A stretch of 64,000 nucleotides of DNA from Cristatella mucedo (lineage: Eukaryota; Bryozoa; Phylactolaemata; Cristatellidae): positions 2,003,501 to 2,067,500 of the forward strand of contig WPIO01000037.1 in the NCBI GenBank assembly GCA_009760855.2. Direction: 5' to 3'. The position numbers and the translations under genes were made by a program. This document shows positions 47,200 to 62,759 of this stretch, one piece after another (position 1 is the first letter of the stretch; every line of letters begins with the position of its first letter). The notes beneath the pieces are model-generated. The model did not search any database. It was not told where the DNA came from and saw nothing but the letters and a program-made list of their open reading frames with translations.

Positions 47200-49178
47200 G
47201 TACGGTCTCGTTTACTGTTCCTGCTCCCTTGTACGCACAGGGTAATGTCGAACTTTTCCAGCGACGTAACTTAAAAAGCATTGACATAGGCACATTTTTG
47301 AAATCTGTTTTTAATGCAGATCTTCTTGATCTGCACCCAGACTCGACCGATAGCCTCGATACCCTTACTGATGCCGTGAACATGACACTAGGAAGAGCTC
47401 TCGATAAGCATGCTCCCGTTGATGCTATCCGTGTACAGTCGTAAAGATTCCTTTCAATTTACAAAAAATACGCCGTGTTAAGTGCAGGCTTAAACGTCGT
47501 TTTAAGAAATCGGAGTCTGATGCAGATCTAGTCAATTTCAATGACTTCCTTCGAATTTACACCCGAAAGCTTAAAAAAAGCCAGGGTTTCTTTTTTCAAT
47601 CGAACAGTGAGTTCCTGTCAGTCGGACCCAAAACAGATTTATAAGACAGTAAACAATTTACTGGCCAAAGCTGAGAGGTCTGACTCCCCAGGTATTAACG
47701 GATCAGCCGAAAAGTTTGCAGCCTTCTTTACTGAAAAAATTGTGCACATTCGTGCCTCCATGAAACCCCTTCCGAGTAAAGCAATTGTGGAATTACAACC
47801 TGTGACCTTTCTTAAAAGGTTTTAGGAGATTTCTGCATGGGATGTAGCTACCTTAATAAGATGTTGTAAAAAGAGCTCGTCTTCGGAAGACCCTATACCA
47901 TCATCTCTGTGGTCTTCACTGGCAGACCAACTTAGCCCTGCCATAATCGAGATTTTAATGCTTCTTTGGAAAAAGGGGTTGTATCCAAGTCCTTCAAATC
48001 GGCAATCGTTAGACCCATACTTAAAAGCCTGGATTAGATATAGAGGTCCATGCAAACTATTGCCCAGTTTCCCTTCTTCCTTTCTTGTCAAAAATTCTTG
48101 AAAAAATTGTCGCTAAGCTGCTGGTTGCACATATTGAAAAGAATGAAATGTCAGAAACACTTCAATCAGAGTTCAAGAGGTAGCACTCCACTGAAACTGC
48201 TCTCCTCCGTGTTAACGATGACATTCTAAGTCGCAATGATGACAATAACAACTAAACTGACTATAAAACCGAAATGCTGCTCATAGGACACCCTAAGCTT
48301 GTGGCTGGATTAAAAGGCTTTGCTCTTCTAATAGGTGATGCTACTGTGCTACCACCACCACGTGCTCGAAATTTAGGTGTCGTTTTCGATAGCTGCCTAA
48401 ATTTCAAAAGCTTCATTCAGAAGACTGCTTCTAAAGCTAGTCACCATGTCAGATTCTTATTTTAAATTAAATGTCTTCCACAGTGGGTTGCAAAAAATTT
48501 AACTTGCTCCTTAGCTCGGTCTCGGCTCAATTTTTTTAATTCCCTTTTGGCTGGGCTACCAAAGAAAGCAACTAGGCCACTGCAGCTGGCTATGAATATG
48601 GCTGCAAGGCTGGTCTTCAAGTCCCTCAGGTTTGACCACGTGTCTCCTTTGCTAAAAGACTTAGGATGGCTGCCGGTTGATCAACGGATACAGAGAAAAG
48701 TTCTTACGCTGACCCACAAGGCCTGCCACGGCTTGACTCCTCCATACCTAGCTGAACTGCTGCACCAGTTTCAGCCTCCTCGTGCCCTCAGGTCCTGTAT
48801 GGGCACTATGTTAGCTGTTCCATTCCTCCACTTATAGGCCGTTGTCGACAGAAGCTTTAGCTCTGCAGGCCCTAGACTGTGGAACTCGCTTCCACAATTC
48901 TTACGAAACGACAACTACTCTCCAGCTGCCGACTATGGCTCATAATTTTCAGCGGTCCTGAGCTGCTACTTCCATGCCACTCACTACCTCAACTGCTCTC
49001 CTGACTCTGCTATGCTTCCCACTTTCTCGTTGTTGCGTGAGCTGTAGTCTGTCGGTTACCGAATTCGTACCGAAAGCGGCTTAGGCTGTGAGTGCACTAT
49101 ACAAAACTCTCCTGCGTAACACCCACGTGGTCTGTACGGTTTTGTGGAGTTACAAACGGAGATACATTACATTACAAG
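47200..49178 (+). mobile_element. LINE-B, long copy with internal deletion
   Basis: Plus strand, several frames: N-terminal linker (GTFLKSVFNADLLDLHPDST, DKHAPVDAIRVQS; ESLKKARVSFFNRTVSS; EKFAAFFTEKIVHIRASM), RT N terminus (EDPIPSSLWSSLADQLSPAI, FLSKILEKIVAKLL, LQSEFKR.HSTETALLRV), then a jump at about 48245 that removes the palm including YADD. Next come ARNLGVVFDSCLNFKSFI and the C terminus (MNMAARLVFKSLRFDHVSPL, LGWLPVDQRIQRKVLTLTHK, LAELLHQFQPPRALRS). Ends in the UTR and ACATTACATTACA tail. The logic is CR1/L2-like; clearly different from LINE-A in sequence and tail. Confidence 0.85.
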
Positions 49179-49435
49179 AGAGCTGAGAAAGCCCACAAGA
49201 CACTCGGTGACTATATTGGCGCAATAGGAAGAATGAGAATTTTGAAAGGAAGTTTGTACCATAAAACTTCAGCCATGCCTGTGAGACTACACGACGACAA
49301 GATTAGTGAAGTGAACAGAGCTCACGGCTGTACAGCTGTCGCATTCACCTTTGTACAAAAAATACTCTGAAATCTCGCAAAGAAGCGTGTTGCACCGAAT
49401 GCCTTCCACTGGCGTCTCGAGAACCACCGGTTTTC
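49179..49435. other. short unique segment between LINEs
   Basis: The plus frame TLGDYIGAIGRMRILKGSLY with HDDKISEVNRAHGCTAVAF is readable but unassigned. It may be a fragment of another element. Confidence 0.3.
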
Positions 49436-49700
49436 CGCACCTATTTATCACAGCATTTAGTGGGTCCACGTGATCCGTCCTTTAGGTGCTTGTGCGTGCT
49501 GACTCTGTGCATGCTGCCACTAACCATATTCGCATGCTGACCCTGTGTATGTCACCCCTAACCATGTTATTCTTGTTGTTTATTTAGCATGCTACCACTA
49601 ATCATTTGATCGTGCTTCCTTTGCAGCAGATGAAGAGTGCCAAGAAAGAGACTCGAGTTCTCTGAGAGCGCTATATCGAATGTATTATTAATATGATTTC
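49436..49700 (+). mobile_element. LINE-A 3' UTR end
   Basis: CACCTATTTATCACAGCATT through the UTR to the hairpin (CAAGAAAGAGACTCGAGTTCTC) and a short TTA tail. Entirely UTR. Confidence 0.8.
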
Positions 49701-50189
49701 CTATCACTTTCGTGCACGCCGAACTGTTTTATTGATCATCATTTTCATTTTCCATTATCAAGGCTGATAGAGATACCCGCATACAGACCTGCACACACCC
49801 AGTCTCATCCTTAGCATGGTGAAGCCACGTGAGTGGAAGGCCGGCCGGTACACCTTTTGTTGTTGCCATGAAGTGAACTCCACTGCTCGTGGAAGCATCG
49901 ATAGGCATGAGCATTCTAAATCGTCCTGCTGCCTAAGCTAGCCCCACCCCCTATATAGCTCGAAGTGCAAGTAACGAACTCGTCACTTGCCCGATGCCTT
50001 TACTCGAAACAGTTCCAAGAAAAGATGTCCGAAACAAAGTCCCTCATCGGCTGCTTGCTACAACACGATACAAGTTAATCATGCGCCCGTAGGGAGCATT
50101 ACTGCACGACTTCGAGTGGCCCGGGCTTGAGAACACGGGCAGTGGCAAGCTATTTTGTCATACTATATTATATTTTTTTCATTTTACAT
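49701..50189. other. no feature recognised
   Basis: No supported gene or repeat. Confidence 0.35.
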
Positions 50190-50368
50190 TTGCCGATTCA
50201 ACAGCTTCACTTGTATAGCGGCAGAGTAGCCTTCGTGGCTATCGCCAACGCTGCTTGCAGTTGGCAACAATGAAGGATCACCCACTGCATGATTCGAACC
50301 CCCCCCCCCCCCGACCTCGGTCGTGAAGAGTGAGCACCTTACCTCCTGTGGTAGCTATCACGACTTAT
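50190..50368 (-). mobile_element. SINE-1, diverged, with poly(C) interruption
   Basis: Minus strand: GTCGTGATAGCTACCACAGG, AAGGTGCTCACTCTTCACGA, CCGAGGTCGG, a G run, GGTTCGAATCATGC (B box), AAGTGAAGCTGTTGAATCGG end. Confidence 0.68.
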
Positions 50369-50841
50369 CCCACACGATGTGATGTTTGAGTACCTGCCGA
50401 AGGCGATCCAGATTGTCTCGAACAACCCAAGCTGTTGACCTTTACTTATAGTCAGGGCAGCCAATTGTGCACGACACGCTTCCCAGCCATGTAAGGGCTG
50501 CTTTGGAAGCAAGCAGAAGTGAGCACGGCTCGGTCGCCGGCGAATGCGAGAATGGGGGTGGCGATGAGGGGCAGCGATAGAGACCTCGACGACAAGAATA
50601 TCGAAGCTGCTAATGACTTCAGTCCTTGGTGATGCCAACTGCACGAGTACCAAGGCACTGCCCGGCAATGCCAACTGAGCGGCTCCCTGGGTGCAGCCAA
50701 GATTATGCCCAATGCCAGGGAGGTGGAGCCTTATCCTTGCCAAGGGCAGTTAGTGATGGGAAGGTCGGTGGGCTTGAGGGGAGACCAGAGTCAGGCAGAG
50801 CTCGCCGGCCCTTTCCTATTTTCTTTATGTTCCCTAGTTTC

Positions 50842-54042
<3,201 letters not shown>

Positions 54043-55244
54043 TATAATCAGACTTGATGAATCTGCAGTCTGCGTGACTTCAGCAGCAGACGATCGATCC
54101 TCTCGATGATGGGAGCTGGGGCTTGGCAGTGATAGGTCAGAACACTGTTGGGACGACGGCAACCATGTCCTGAGTCGTCGACACACATTCCTACCGCAGG
54201 GCAGCTCAAGCAATTTAGAATGAGCTCCTGCAGCAGACTCTATGACATTACCTTACCTCTAGCCATCGACAGCTGAACCAGTCATGCCATACTGAGGTCT
54301 CTGAGAATCTCGCTCAAGAATCTAGTTCATGCACTAGTAGGAACTATGCTTGCTGATCGCTTGCCGCTCAAGTTTAATAATTGCTCTCAGCCGAGTCAGT
54401 CGTTGATGCACTCAGGAATACTGGCATTTTATGTGTAGGATGTTCTCCTGTTCAAGCAAGCAGCCTAGATTGGCTGGCACAGTGATGCTGGCAACATGCC
54501 ACAGCTCGGTTCGTGAGCCTATTTAGGGGGCACAGGTCAAAGGGCATGTCGTGGAAGCAAATGCTCACAGCAGTGCATTCGGTTTCATTCAGATGACACT
54601 CGGCAATCCTTCTAATTCAAGCCTGCCCAGTCCGCTGCAGCTTGAATGCTTGGCGTGTCGACATGTCGCAGCATGCCGACACGCTCTCGACTGTCTGCCA
54701 GCCTGGCCGAATTAGGTGCCGACAGAGCAACAGTTCTCTTCGTGGGTAGCAACTAACAGGAGAACCGGCTGCTCGTGCTATGCACACTCTTATAAAACCG
54801 AATGATTATTAAAGATCTGGAAGCCTGCGACTTATTCGACAATCGAATGCTGGCCAGCAGGATTCTCACTTTGCCCGTGCATGTTGATTGGTTGACCGGG
54901 TGCTGTGAATCTCAGGTGGAGCTACCCATTTTTACAGAGGAATGCAGCCTTTGCACCCGACAGCTGCTTAAGAAGAATACGAGACCGGTGCGAAAACCGA
55001 AGACATGCAGCCATGCTCGTGCAGATTCGAGTGAGCTGCCCTACGACCCTCAGTTAAACATAAAATGCCGGCCAAGCAAATTGCCGGCTTCTCAGGTAAC
55101 CTCAGGTCACATCCTCGGTATCAAGTTTTATTCTTTGAAATATTTTAGTGCCGATTGCAGCTGCCGATTCTCGGGGAATTTGCGTTTGCAATTTATTTTG
55201 CCACTTCGTTACTATAAATGCTGCCCTGGTTATGCAAAATAGTA
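54043..55244. other. no convincing gene
   Basis: Unique-looking sequence. One plus frame (54802-55242, 146 codons, 10 or more Cys) has no recognisable domain, no clear splice context and no AATAAA nearby, so it is not called as a gene. Confidence 0.35.
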
Positions 55245-55385
55245 AGATGGTCACCAATGACGAGTGTGAAGGTCTCGAGCTCGAGTCCTTCAGCAGGTGA
55301 GGAGCGCCATCATATCAGCAGGCGAGGAGTGCCATCATAGGGATTGATTTCTCTTCGGGAGGCGGGCTTTACAAATGAAATGCAA
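55245..55385 (+). mobile_element. SINE-2, diverged
   Basis: AAGATGGTCACCAATGACG, GGTCTCGAGCTCGAGTCC (B box), a duplicated GGAGNGCCATCATA segment, then GGGATTGATTTCTCTTCGGG and GGGCTTTACAAATGAAAT tail. Confidence 0.5.
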
Positions 55386-55938
55386 TTTTCTTTTTCTTTT
55401 GCTGTATTTCTTCATATGTTGTACTTCAGGTATGTTCTCTGCTTTTGATTTTCTGAGTGACTTATTTCTCTTTCGACAATAGTGTCTACTGTTACCGCCC
55501 AGCCTGTATTCCCCATGTGGGTGATTGTTAGTAGGATAACACGGCTTGGGCAAGTAGAACTCTTTGCTTCGTCCAGTATATTGGCAAAAAATAGACGGAT
55601 AGTGCTGTCTCTTGTAGCTATAGGTCCACGGCGATTCCGATGGGCTATACTAATACTTAACAGCTGCGGATGCAGCATGGCAGCCACATTTTCCCACCAA
55701 TCGCAAAGCAATTGCAATTCCAATTGCACAAGCGATCGCAGCTTGAGCAAGCCTTCTTTAATCTAGCTTCCATCAGATTATCCAAAGAAGCAAATGTAGC
55801 ACACACACATGCGCGCTCGCGAGTATGTACTTTGTGGCTTGGATACAACTAAAGCAACCAGAGAAATATTAGGTCAATAAGCTGAAAGCTCATCGTTGTC
55901 TTATAATGGGTTGAGGTATAAATAATAGTTCTCATTAA
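55386..55938. other. no feature recognised
   Basis: No supported gene or repeat. Confidence 0.35.
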
Positions 55939-56285
55939 AGGGATAATAATAATAATAATAATAAAATAATAATGTACTTGATAAAGCACCCTCAGAGAAC
56001 TTAATCTCTTTCTAGGTGCTTTACATTTGCTGCAAAGGGAAATGCAATTAAATGGTAAGTAAAATCATGCTTGAAAAACAAACAAAATGAATAACATGGT
56101 TAGGGGTGACATGCACAGGGTCAGCATGCAAATGTGGTTAGTGGCAGCATGCACAGTGTCAGCACGCATAAGCACATCAAGGACGAATCACAGGGACCCA
56201 CTATATGTTGTCCTAAATAGGTGTGTTTTTAAGTTTCTTTTAAATGTGGTCAGGGCAGGGGATGTTCTGACGCAGGTCGGGAGGG
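55939..56285 (-). mobile_element. LINE-A 3' UTR end
   Basis: Minus strand: truncated near CCCGACCTGCGTCAGAACAT, then UTR, the hairpin (AGCACCTAGAAAGAGATTAA...GGGTGCTTT) and a long TTA tail (55947-55970). Shares UTR variants with 17650-17870. Confidence 0.85.
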
Positions 56286-59200
56286 AACATCAGACCTTCT
56301 GAGATGGGGGGCCTGTACCAGTCGGACGCAATACTTCAATTCGGTGAGAGAAGGTGTCCTCCGTCTGTTCAAGCAACTGCAGACCAGCCTGGCGTGCCAT
56401 CACTGAATGACAACATCAACCATCTGTCGACCACTGTACATTCGGGCTTGTCGGGGCATCACCTGCAGTTCATACATGAGTGTGAGGAGCCCGAGTAAGC
56501 TTGCCCTACTTGCAAGGTGCTGGTAGAAGCAGCAGATGGGCAGCTGGCAGCAGCAGCAGCAGCAGATGGGCTGTCAAGCACGGCTGCCGGCTCCGGGTCC
56601 CAAGGCTAGTTAGTCAAGGGTCACGGCCAGCTGCAGGCCTGGCTGCCAGCCACAAAGCTGCTCCCCCCCCCCCGAAGCTGCATCTCTCCCTCGCGAAGGG
56701 CGCCACTCACAGAGGTTCGTCTCCACTGCCTCAGCTCCCAGTAGCGTCTTGGCTGGCATCACATTGACTGTCTCACGATGTGTCGACCTTATTTCGCAAG
56801 GGGGTGGAGTTTCTGAAGTCATCGAATGGTTTGCCGTGCCCTCCATAGATAGGCAAGCCCAGTGGCCCCTCTTGATTGCCACCTAGGGGTTGCAGGCACG
56901 TTGAAAGCATGTGACGATGATGCAACTGCAGGAGCTGACAGACGGCTGGCAGCTGCTCAGTGCCTGACTTCCAGGGCTGCCAGCTGCACTGATAGCTAGT
57001 CGGTACTGGAGAAGGGCAAGGCCGAAATTATGCAAGGGATGCTAGACCGATCCCACATACCATGGCTGGTATAAGGCTGGGGGGGGGGGTGGCACAAATC
57101 GAATCTACTACCGTACTGCCTGAAGGTCAGCACAAAGAGACCAGCTACACTCACTGCTGCTACGACATGACATTTCATTCGTCCGACGTCTGAGGAGGCG
57201 ATACAGCAAAGCAGGCTATTGACCTAGAAACCGTAAAGCTGATTATTGATGGTAGATTAATGACCGAGAGCTGGCGGATGCTATCGACCGCAGGCGATCG
57301 AGCAGCTACGACCACTCACGACCGGAAGCTAGCTTGCCGAGAGGCTGTTTTCTGGAGGAGTCTATCCGGGGACTAAATTGCAAGCATCCGGTGCCGGCTG
57401 CCTGAGTGCACCAAAAGCCGATCGCTCGGATCGGCTGTTACACTTCCCTTCTGTCTCACTGACGGGCCTCGCCAGGGCTGCTCTGAAAGAACCATGAGGC
57501 AGAAAGGCTAAAACACTGAGGAGCTAGTACCCAAAAGAAGAGGGTCCTTGGCCTAAGAGATAGTGCCAACCTTATCTGATACTCCCACACCCCTCTCATC
57601 AGCCTGCCCTGCCACCCCAGGGGCGATTTTCTGTCACCACCACCCCTCGTTAGCTAAGCTGGTCATAGCGATGTAGGCCCCACATAGCTCGTTTGACAAA
57701 TCGCAAGGTAGCTTGCTAGCACACTAGTAATTCTTGCCTGACAGGAGCTGGTTGGTCAACTGACCCCTTCCAGCACACCCGGCAGAGGAGTCTGGCTGAG
57801 CTGTTTATATTAGACAGGATTTTAGCAGTCGAAGGGAAGTTGTTTCACCCTGTAAGCTACACTGTCACGGCCGGCTGTTTATGGTAAGATTGCTGAACAG
57901 AGCTCCAGAACGGCAGATTCGCAAGGGCTGCGCCATGCAGGTGGGCACGGCTGTTTCTGGTCGATCATGCGCCATGCCGGCTGTTTCTGGTCGATCCTGG
58001 CAGCTGGCCAGCCGACTGCCTTGCGGAGGAGCCATCCTGCTGCACAGCACCGTCTGGTACCCATCGACGGTTTTGTTCATGTTCCTGCTTGCCTCCCCTC
58101 ACCAGGCCAGGCCGTGGCTGACAAGAAAAGGAGATGTCAGACAAGTCAGAGGCATAAGGGCAAACGGGAGACTGGGCAAGCCGACCTGAGCCTGATAGGA
58201 AAGAGGAAAGAGGACAAAAGAAGTGAAGAGCACGAACAGTAGCAGACAGGGAAGGGCAGGGCAGCCACTAGTCTGAGGTGACTGAGGGATGACCGAGCAG
58301 CATCTTGGTTCGGGCGACTCTGGCAACTTCCTGGCATGACATAATTCACTCTACGATAGCTTGCTGCTCACATAAGCAAGATGAGCAAGATACCACACAG
58401 GCGATCGTGGCTGTGCCTGCTACCGAAGCCGGCAGCTGCTTGCTTGCATCACGAGGACAGATGCATGGGCAGCTGCATGACGTTCACCCGATAGCAGGCG
58501 GCTCTGATGCATGTAACCTGGCCGTGATGCAGTGTGCACCCTGAGCAAGATTCAAGGAAGCTTGAGACATAGCGAGGAGGAGGGTACCCCCAGATGCTCT
58601 CTGCTGCTGCTGCCACTATAGTCAAGGCACAGAAAATCGAGAAGCGGTTCTTAGCTGACGTGTTTCATTTTCTGTCTAGTGCCCATGCAGCAGCAGCAAG
58701 TGCTGCGCTCGCTGCGTGCACGGCGACCAATGCTCGGCGCTTCCAAGGTCGAAGCATCGAGGACAGCAGCAATGCCCCTTCCGACTTCACAACCAGGCGA
58801 CAGGGACGCTGCGGCAGCAGCAAGCTGCATGTGGGCTGCCGAGTTTGGTGCAGGTGCCGCGGCAAGGTTTTCGCTGCTGCTGAGCTGCACGCTGGTGCCC
58901 CCTAGCTTTAAGCGTCAAGATTTGCACTAAACTTTGGATGATTGGGCATGCACAGGGCACCTGCTTTCGACGTGCATGCGCTGACGACACACGGCTCAGC
59001 TCAGTTTCTCATTGTGTGCTCTTCCTTACCGCAGTGTGGGCAGATCCGACATCGGTGACATTCACAAGATGGCAGCTGCCCCACCTCCAGGCACTCTGCA
59101 GCTGGGCGCAGAGCTAATGGTTTCGTTTTCACCTCACTTATTCATTTCACTGCCACAGCTTGCTTGCTTGCAGGTTCATCCATTTTTCCTTGGCCTCGAT

Positions 59201-59478
59201 TTTATCTCTTTCGATGACCTCATACTGATGACATCAGTTGACCGATCGCTGTGGCTTCAGATCTCAAACAGAAACTTTGTTTGGTCATGAAAAAGTTCAG
59301 TGCATGCTGGTTGCTGTGGCAGCCTTTGGCAGTTGGTTTCTCCACTGGGATTTTACTCGACCATAGATTTGAAACTTCTAGATTGGACTTTTCCATTGAA
59401 AGGGGGTATTCGTGGGCAGGGTGGCTAGACAAAATGTCCGAAAAATATCACTGCAGGAACTACCACCCATTGCAAGCA
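56286..59478. other. no convincing gene; CAG-rich stretches
   Basis: Short CAG/CTG runs at 56550-56572 and 58684-58700, poly(C) at about 56661 and poly(G) at 57080. A plus frame ending LSGHHLQFIHECEEPE (56304-56498) reads like a protein end, but I recognise nothing and its upstream border is LINE sequence. Confidence 0.35.
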
Positions 59479-59619
59479 GAAGGCGGTTGCTTTTCACGAC
59501 CTCGGGACCGAGGTCGTGGGTTCGAATGCTGCGGCGGGCGATCTTTTATTGCGACTGCAAGCGGTGGCGATAGCAGTAAAGGTTCATTTGTTGCTATACA
59601 AAAGAGGCTGCAGAATCAG
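59479..59619 (+). mobile_element. SINE-1, 5'-truncated
   Basis: Starts in AGGCGGTTGCTTTTCACGAC (after the A box), palindrome, GGTTCGAATGC (B box), body, CTATACAAAAGAGGCTGCAG end. Confidence 0.78.
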
Positions 59620-59696
59620 CCCACCTATTTTTTATGAGTACAAAATAACCCACCTATTTGAGGCCTCCCTTGCCTGAGAATCAATACTGATGGAGG

Positions 59697-59866
59697 GAAC
59701 CGTGATGGTACACTGGGTAAGGTGGTTGTTTTTTCATGACCTCGGTCCCGAGATCGTGGGTTCAAATCCTGCGGTGGGCGATCCTTCATTTCGGCTGCAA
59801 GCCGTGGTGATAGCTTTTAAGGCTCTTCTGTTTCTATACAAAGGAGGCTGTCAAATCAGCTAGTAA
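59697..59866 (+). mobile_element. SINE-1, full length
   Basis: GAACCGTGATGGTACACTGG (A box), ATGACCTCGGTCCCGAGATC, GGTTCAAATCC (B box), body and AGGCTGTCAAATCAGCTAG. It sits only about 80 bp from the previous copy in the same orientation. Confidence 0.82.
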
Positions 59867-60587
59867 TTTTTTGACAGCAATTGTAATGGGTCTTTTGACT
59901 TTTGCAGCATTTAGCCTAGCTCAGCAGACACAGGATTTAACTATTAAGTAGCGTGTCATATTCTTAACCGAAGAGTAAGCAGCCTTTGGTCCTATATAAA
60001 GCCAGTCGGTTTTCGGCTTTGGCCCTGTTTCACAGCCCACAGAGTGGTTGGGGTAAATGGGTGTTGGCAGCAGTGGCTGGGTCGTCCCACTAGCTGTTTT
60101 CAACACCTGAGCTCACCGTGAATGGATTCTGCTGAGCTACAAATCAATTTTAATGGCTACCAGAAGCTGCAGCCAGTGGTTTGACCTGTGACTGGAGCTT
60201 GTACTACAATCAAGGTACTAGCCATCGCTGCCTGCTGTCTCAGCCCTGCTACTGCAGCTGCAATATTGCTACAGCACCTTCGAAGCAGCAACCTTGCAAA
60301 ATCATCATCATCATCAGCTGCAGCAGCAGTGGAAGCAGGGGCCGGGGATCAATCCGGGGCCCCATGGACAGAGGGAAGGAAGTACCTACATGCTGGGGCA
60401 AAGCTCCTCAGGCATCCAAAGGGCAGGAGCAGTATGAAGCCGAGAAAGGAACAAAGAGAGTCAAAACAAGCCAGTCAAATAGATTAGCCAATTATTTTCA
60501 TAAACTGTTTTTATGTGCTACCTATGTAATTGCACTTGGTCGAGCCTGGAGCCCCCAATCTGAAAATCCTGGCTCCCATGTTCCTGA
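59867..60587. other. no feature recognised
   Basis: Short ATC and CAG runs near 60300-60335. No supported gene. Confidence 0.3.
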
Positions 60588-60705
60588 TCAGCAGCAGCAG
60601 CAGAATGTGCAGCAGCAGCATCTGTAGCAGCAGCAGCAGAATGTGCAGCAGCAGCATCTGTAGCAGCAGCAGCAGAATGTGCAGCAGCAGCAGCAGCAGA
60701 GGGCC
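60588..60705 (+). repeat. 36-bp tandem repeat, CAG-rich, about 3 units
   Basis: The unit marker AATGTG occurs at 60604, 60640 and 60676 (period exactly 36), each within CAG runs. The plus frame contains TAG in every unit, so it is not coding there. One minus frame is open but carries no other protein signal. Confidence 0.9.
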
Positions 60706-61843
60706 AGTAGGCCATGTTGGAAAGGAAGACTCCTTTCTGGCATGGCCAGTAAGGAGCATGTTCCCTCTTGCATGGCCATAGGGAATGCCAGAAGGAGCAA
60801 ACAGCAGCTTGCCCAGCAGTTGTAGGGGCTTAGGCAGGCCCACCCTGGCACTTTGACGATAGTACCGAGGTACTCTCCAGCTATTTCATGAACCGAACAA
60901 CAGCTTCAGCAGGCGTTCTCAAGCCAATCTTGCAGCCTAGTATCGATCGCTTTGTCATTCATTGCATTGTGGCGCATCTTGTATCGACGCAGCCAGCCAA
61001 GTCAGGCCACGTGACAGTCACTTCGAGTCAGCTGCCTAAGGGGGCAGGGTGGGCGGGCAGCCTAGCAGGCTCAAATTCTCCCCCCCCCCGACCCCTACTG
61101 GTCGAGGCAGGTAGCAAGCTACCAGGCAGCTCATCCAGCTTTGCCCTTCTACGAGTGGTTTCTCTGACAAAGGTCAAGGCTAGTGCCCACCATGCCCCTG
61201 GCTTCTTGGAGCATGCTTCCGAGTAAAAAATTCTTTTGTAAACTGGGCAGGAAGAGTCAGGAGAACTGCATTCCAGGCATGTGCACAACTAGATCATAAG
61301 AAGCTCGGTATAGCTTTCAAGTTGGGCTCTTAAGGAAATTCACATCTTGAACTTTGCATGCTAGACACCAGATGTCTAAGTTTCAGAAAAATGAATTTGT
61401 TGCCTCAGGTATAGAAAACACACAACTCAGCTGGCAATCCACTGATCGAACTAACACCAGGCGAATTCTGCCCTCTCAAGCACACCTTGATCATTGCTTG
61501 GAGTAAGATGGTATGCCCGGATTCCAGCTGATGCAACCCAGAAGCTTAAACAAACAGAAAGTGCTGAACGTCGGCATGTAACATACTGTGGGCTGACTAC
61601 TACTACTGAGTATCTTCTCTCATATTTCTACTCTCTCTCTTTTTAATTATTCTTTCTCCCTCTCCCTCTCCTGCCTCGTTATCTCTCATTGACTCACTCT
61701 TTGTCTCTATCTCTCACTCACTATCTCACATACTCATTCTGAGACAAGCTCTCTATCTCTGAGCACAGTCTCTTGCTCATTCTCTCTCATTCGCCCAACC
61801 ATTCTTTATCTCTCTCTATCACAAACGCACGCAAGCACGCACG

Positions 61844-61845
<2 letters not shown>
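60706..61845. other. no feature recognised
   Basis: No supported gene. A pyrimidine-rich TCTC/CTCT zone lies at 61616-61820. Confidence 0.35.

Positions 61846-61891
<46 letters not shown>
61846..61891. repeat. (CA)n microsatellite
   Basis: CA run inside a wider TC-rich zone. Confidence 0.95.
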
Positions 61892-61895
<4 letters not shown>

Positions 61896-61947
61896 CAAAT
61901 ACAGAGAAACTTACCCACATCCCCTATCTCTCTCTATTTCTCTTAAG

Positions 61948-62088
61948 TTAGCTGATTTAGCAGCCTCATTTATATAGCGACAGAAGAGTTTTAAAGGCTT
62001 GCAGTGGGCACTAAAGGATCACCCACTGCAGGACTCGAGCCCACGACCTGCGTCGCTAAGAGCGAGAAACCTTACCTCCTGGGCTGAG
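61948..62088 (-). mobile_element. SINE-1, diverged
   Basis: Minus strand: CAGCCCAGGAGGTAAGG (A box region), CACGACCT... replaced by TTAGCGACGCAGGTCGTGGG, CTCGAGTCC (B box), CACTGCAAGCC, CTATATAAATGAGGCTGCTAA. Confidence 0.65.
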
Positions 62089-62339
62089 ATCCAGCTCTCC
62101 CACATTCCTTCTCACTCTCTCCCTTTCTGTGTGACACCCGTTAGCTCCATCACTGCATCTGTGTGATGGCTTAGGTTGGTCGTTTCTGAGCAATATGAAG
62201 GCACAGCATGTTAGTTATCACGAATCTTCTTTCAACCATGAAGCACTTAACAGCTCTCAAGAGTTACTGCCTCTCTTTGCACGGTCTCATCATTCCAATG
62301 CGATTGATTATTGATTACCCTTCACTGGGGGTAATGATA

Positions 62340-62426
62340 GCAATAATAATGAACTTGATAAAGCACCCTCAGAGAACTCAATCTCTTTCTAGGGGCTTCA
62401 CATTTGCTGCAAAGGAAAACTCGGGT
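62340..62426 (-). mobile_element. LINE-A 3' end fragment
   Basis: Hairpin end with AAAGCACCCTCAGAGAACTC and TTTGCTGCAAAGG only; about 85 bp. Confidence 0.72.
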
Positions 62427-62721
62427 ATAAGTATTATACTGATACCATGAATACCCACGGGCTTAATGGTTCTTTAAGTTGGTCTCCTGGCAGCAGACCG
62501 GCCTGCACTGGTACCGGCAGTACACGAACAAGCACAAATGTCGGCTCACAGATGGCTGCTGTTACACATGGACCCTGCGAGGCTGCACAGGACTGTCGTG
62601 CGCTTTGGCTTGAACCTCACCCGCCCAGCACAGCTTGAAGCAGCTCAGTTCAGTCGCGGATCTACCGGAAGGACCGAGAATGCCTGCCTCCTGCACCCGG
62701 CCTGAAGCATGGCCCACTCCG

Positions 62722-62759
62722 GCTCCCGAGGTCAGGCAACGTTGCCTGACCTCGGGAGC
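62722..62759. repeat. perfect 38-bp palindrome
   Basis: GCTCCCGAGGTCAGGCAAC followed directly by its exact reverse complement; no loop (centre AACGTT). Confidence 0.95.

Noticed and set aside
54802-55242. 146-codon plus frame with many Cys
   Set aside because: No recognisable domain, homopolymer-free but isolated, no splice or poly(A) context.
60181-60715. Gln/Ala/Leu-rich frames
   Set aside because: CAG repeats read in different frames; the plus strand contains TAG in every 36-bp unit.
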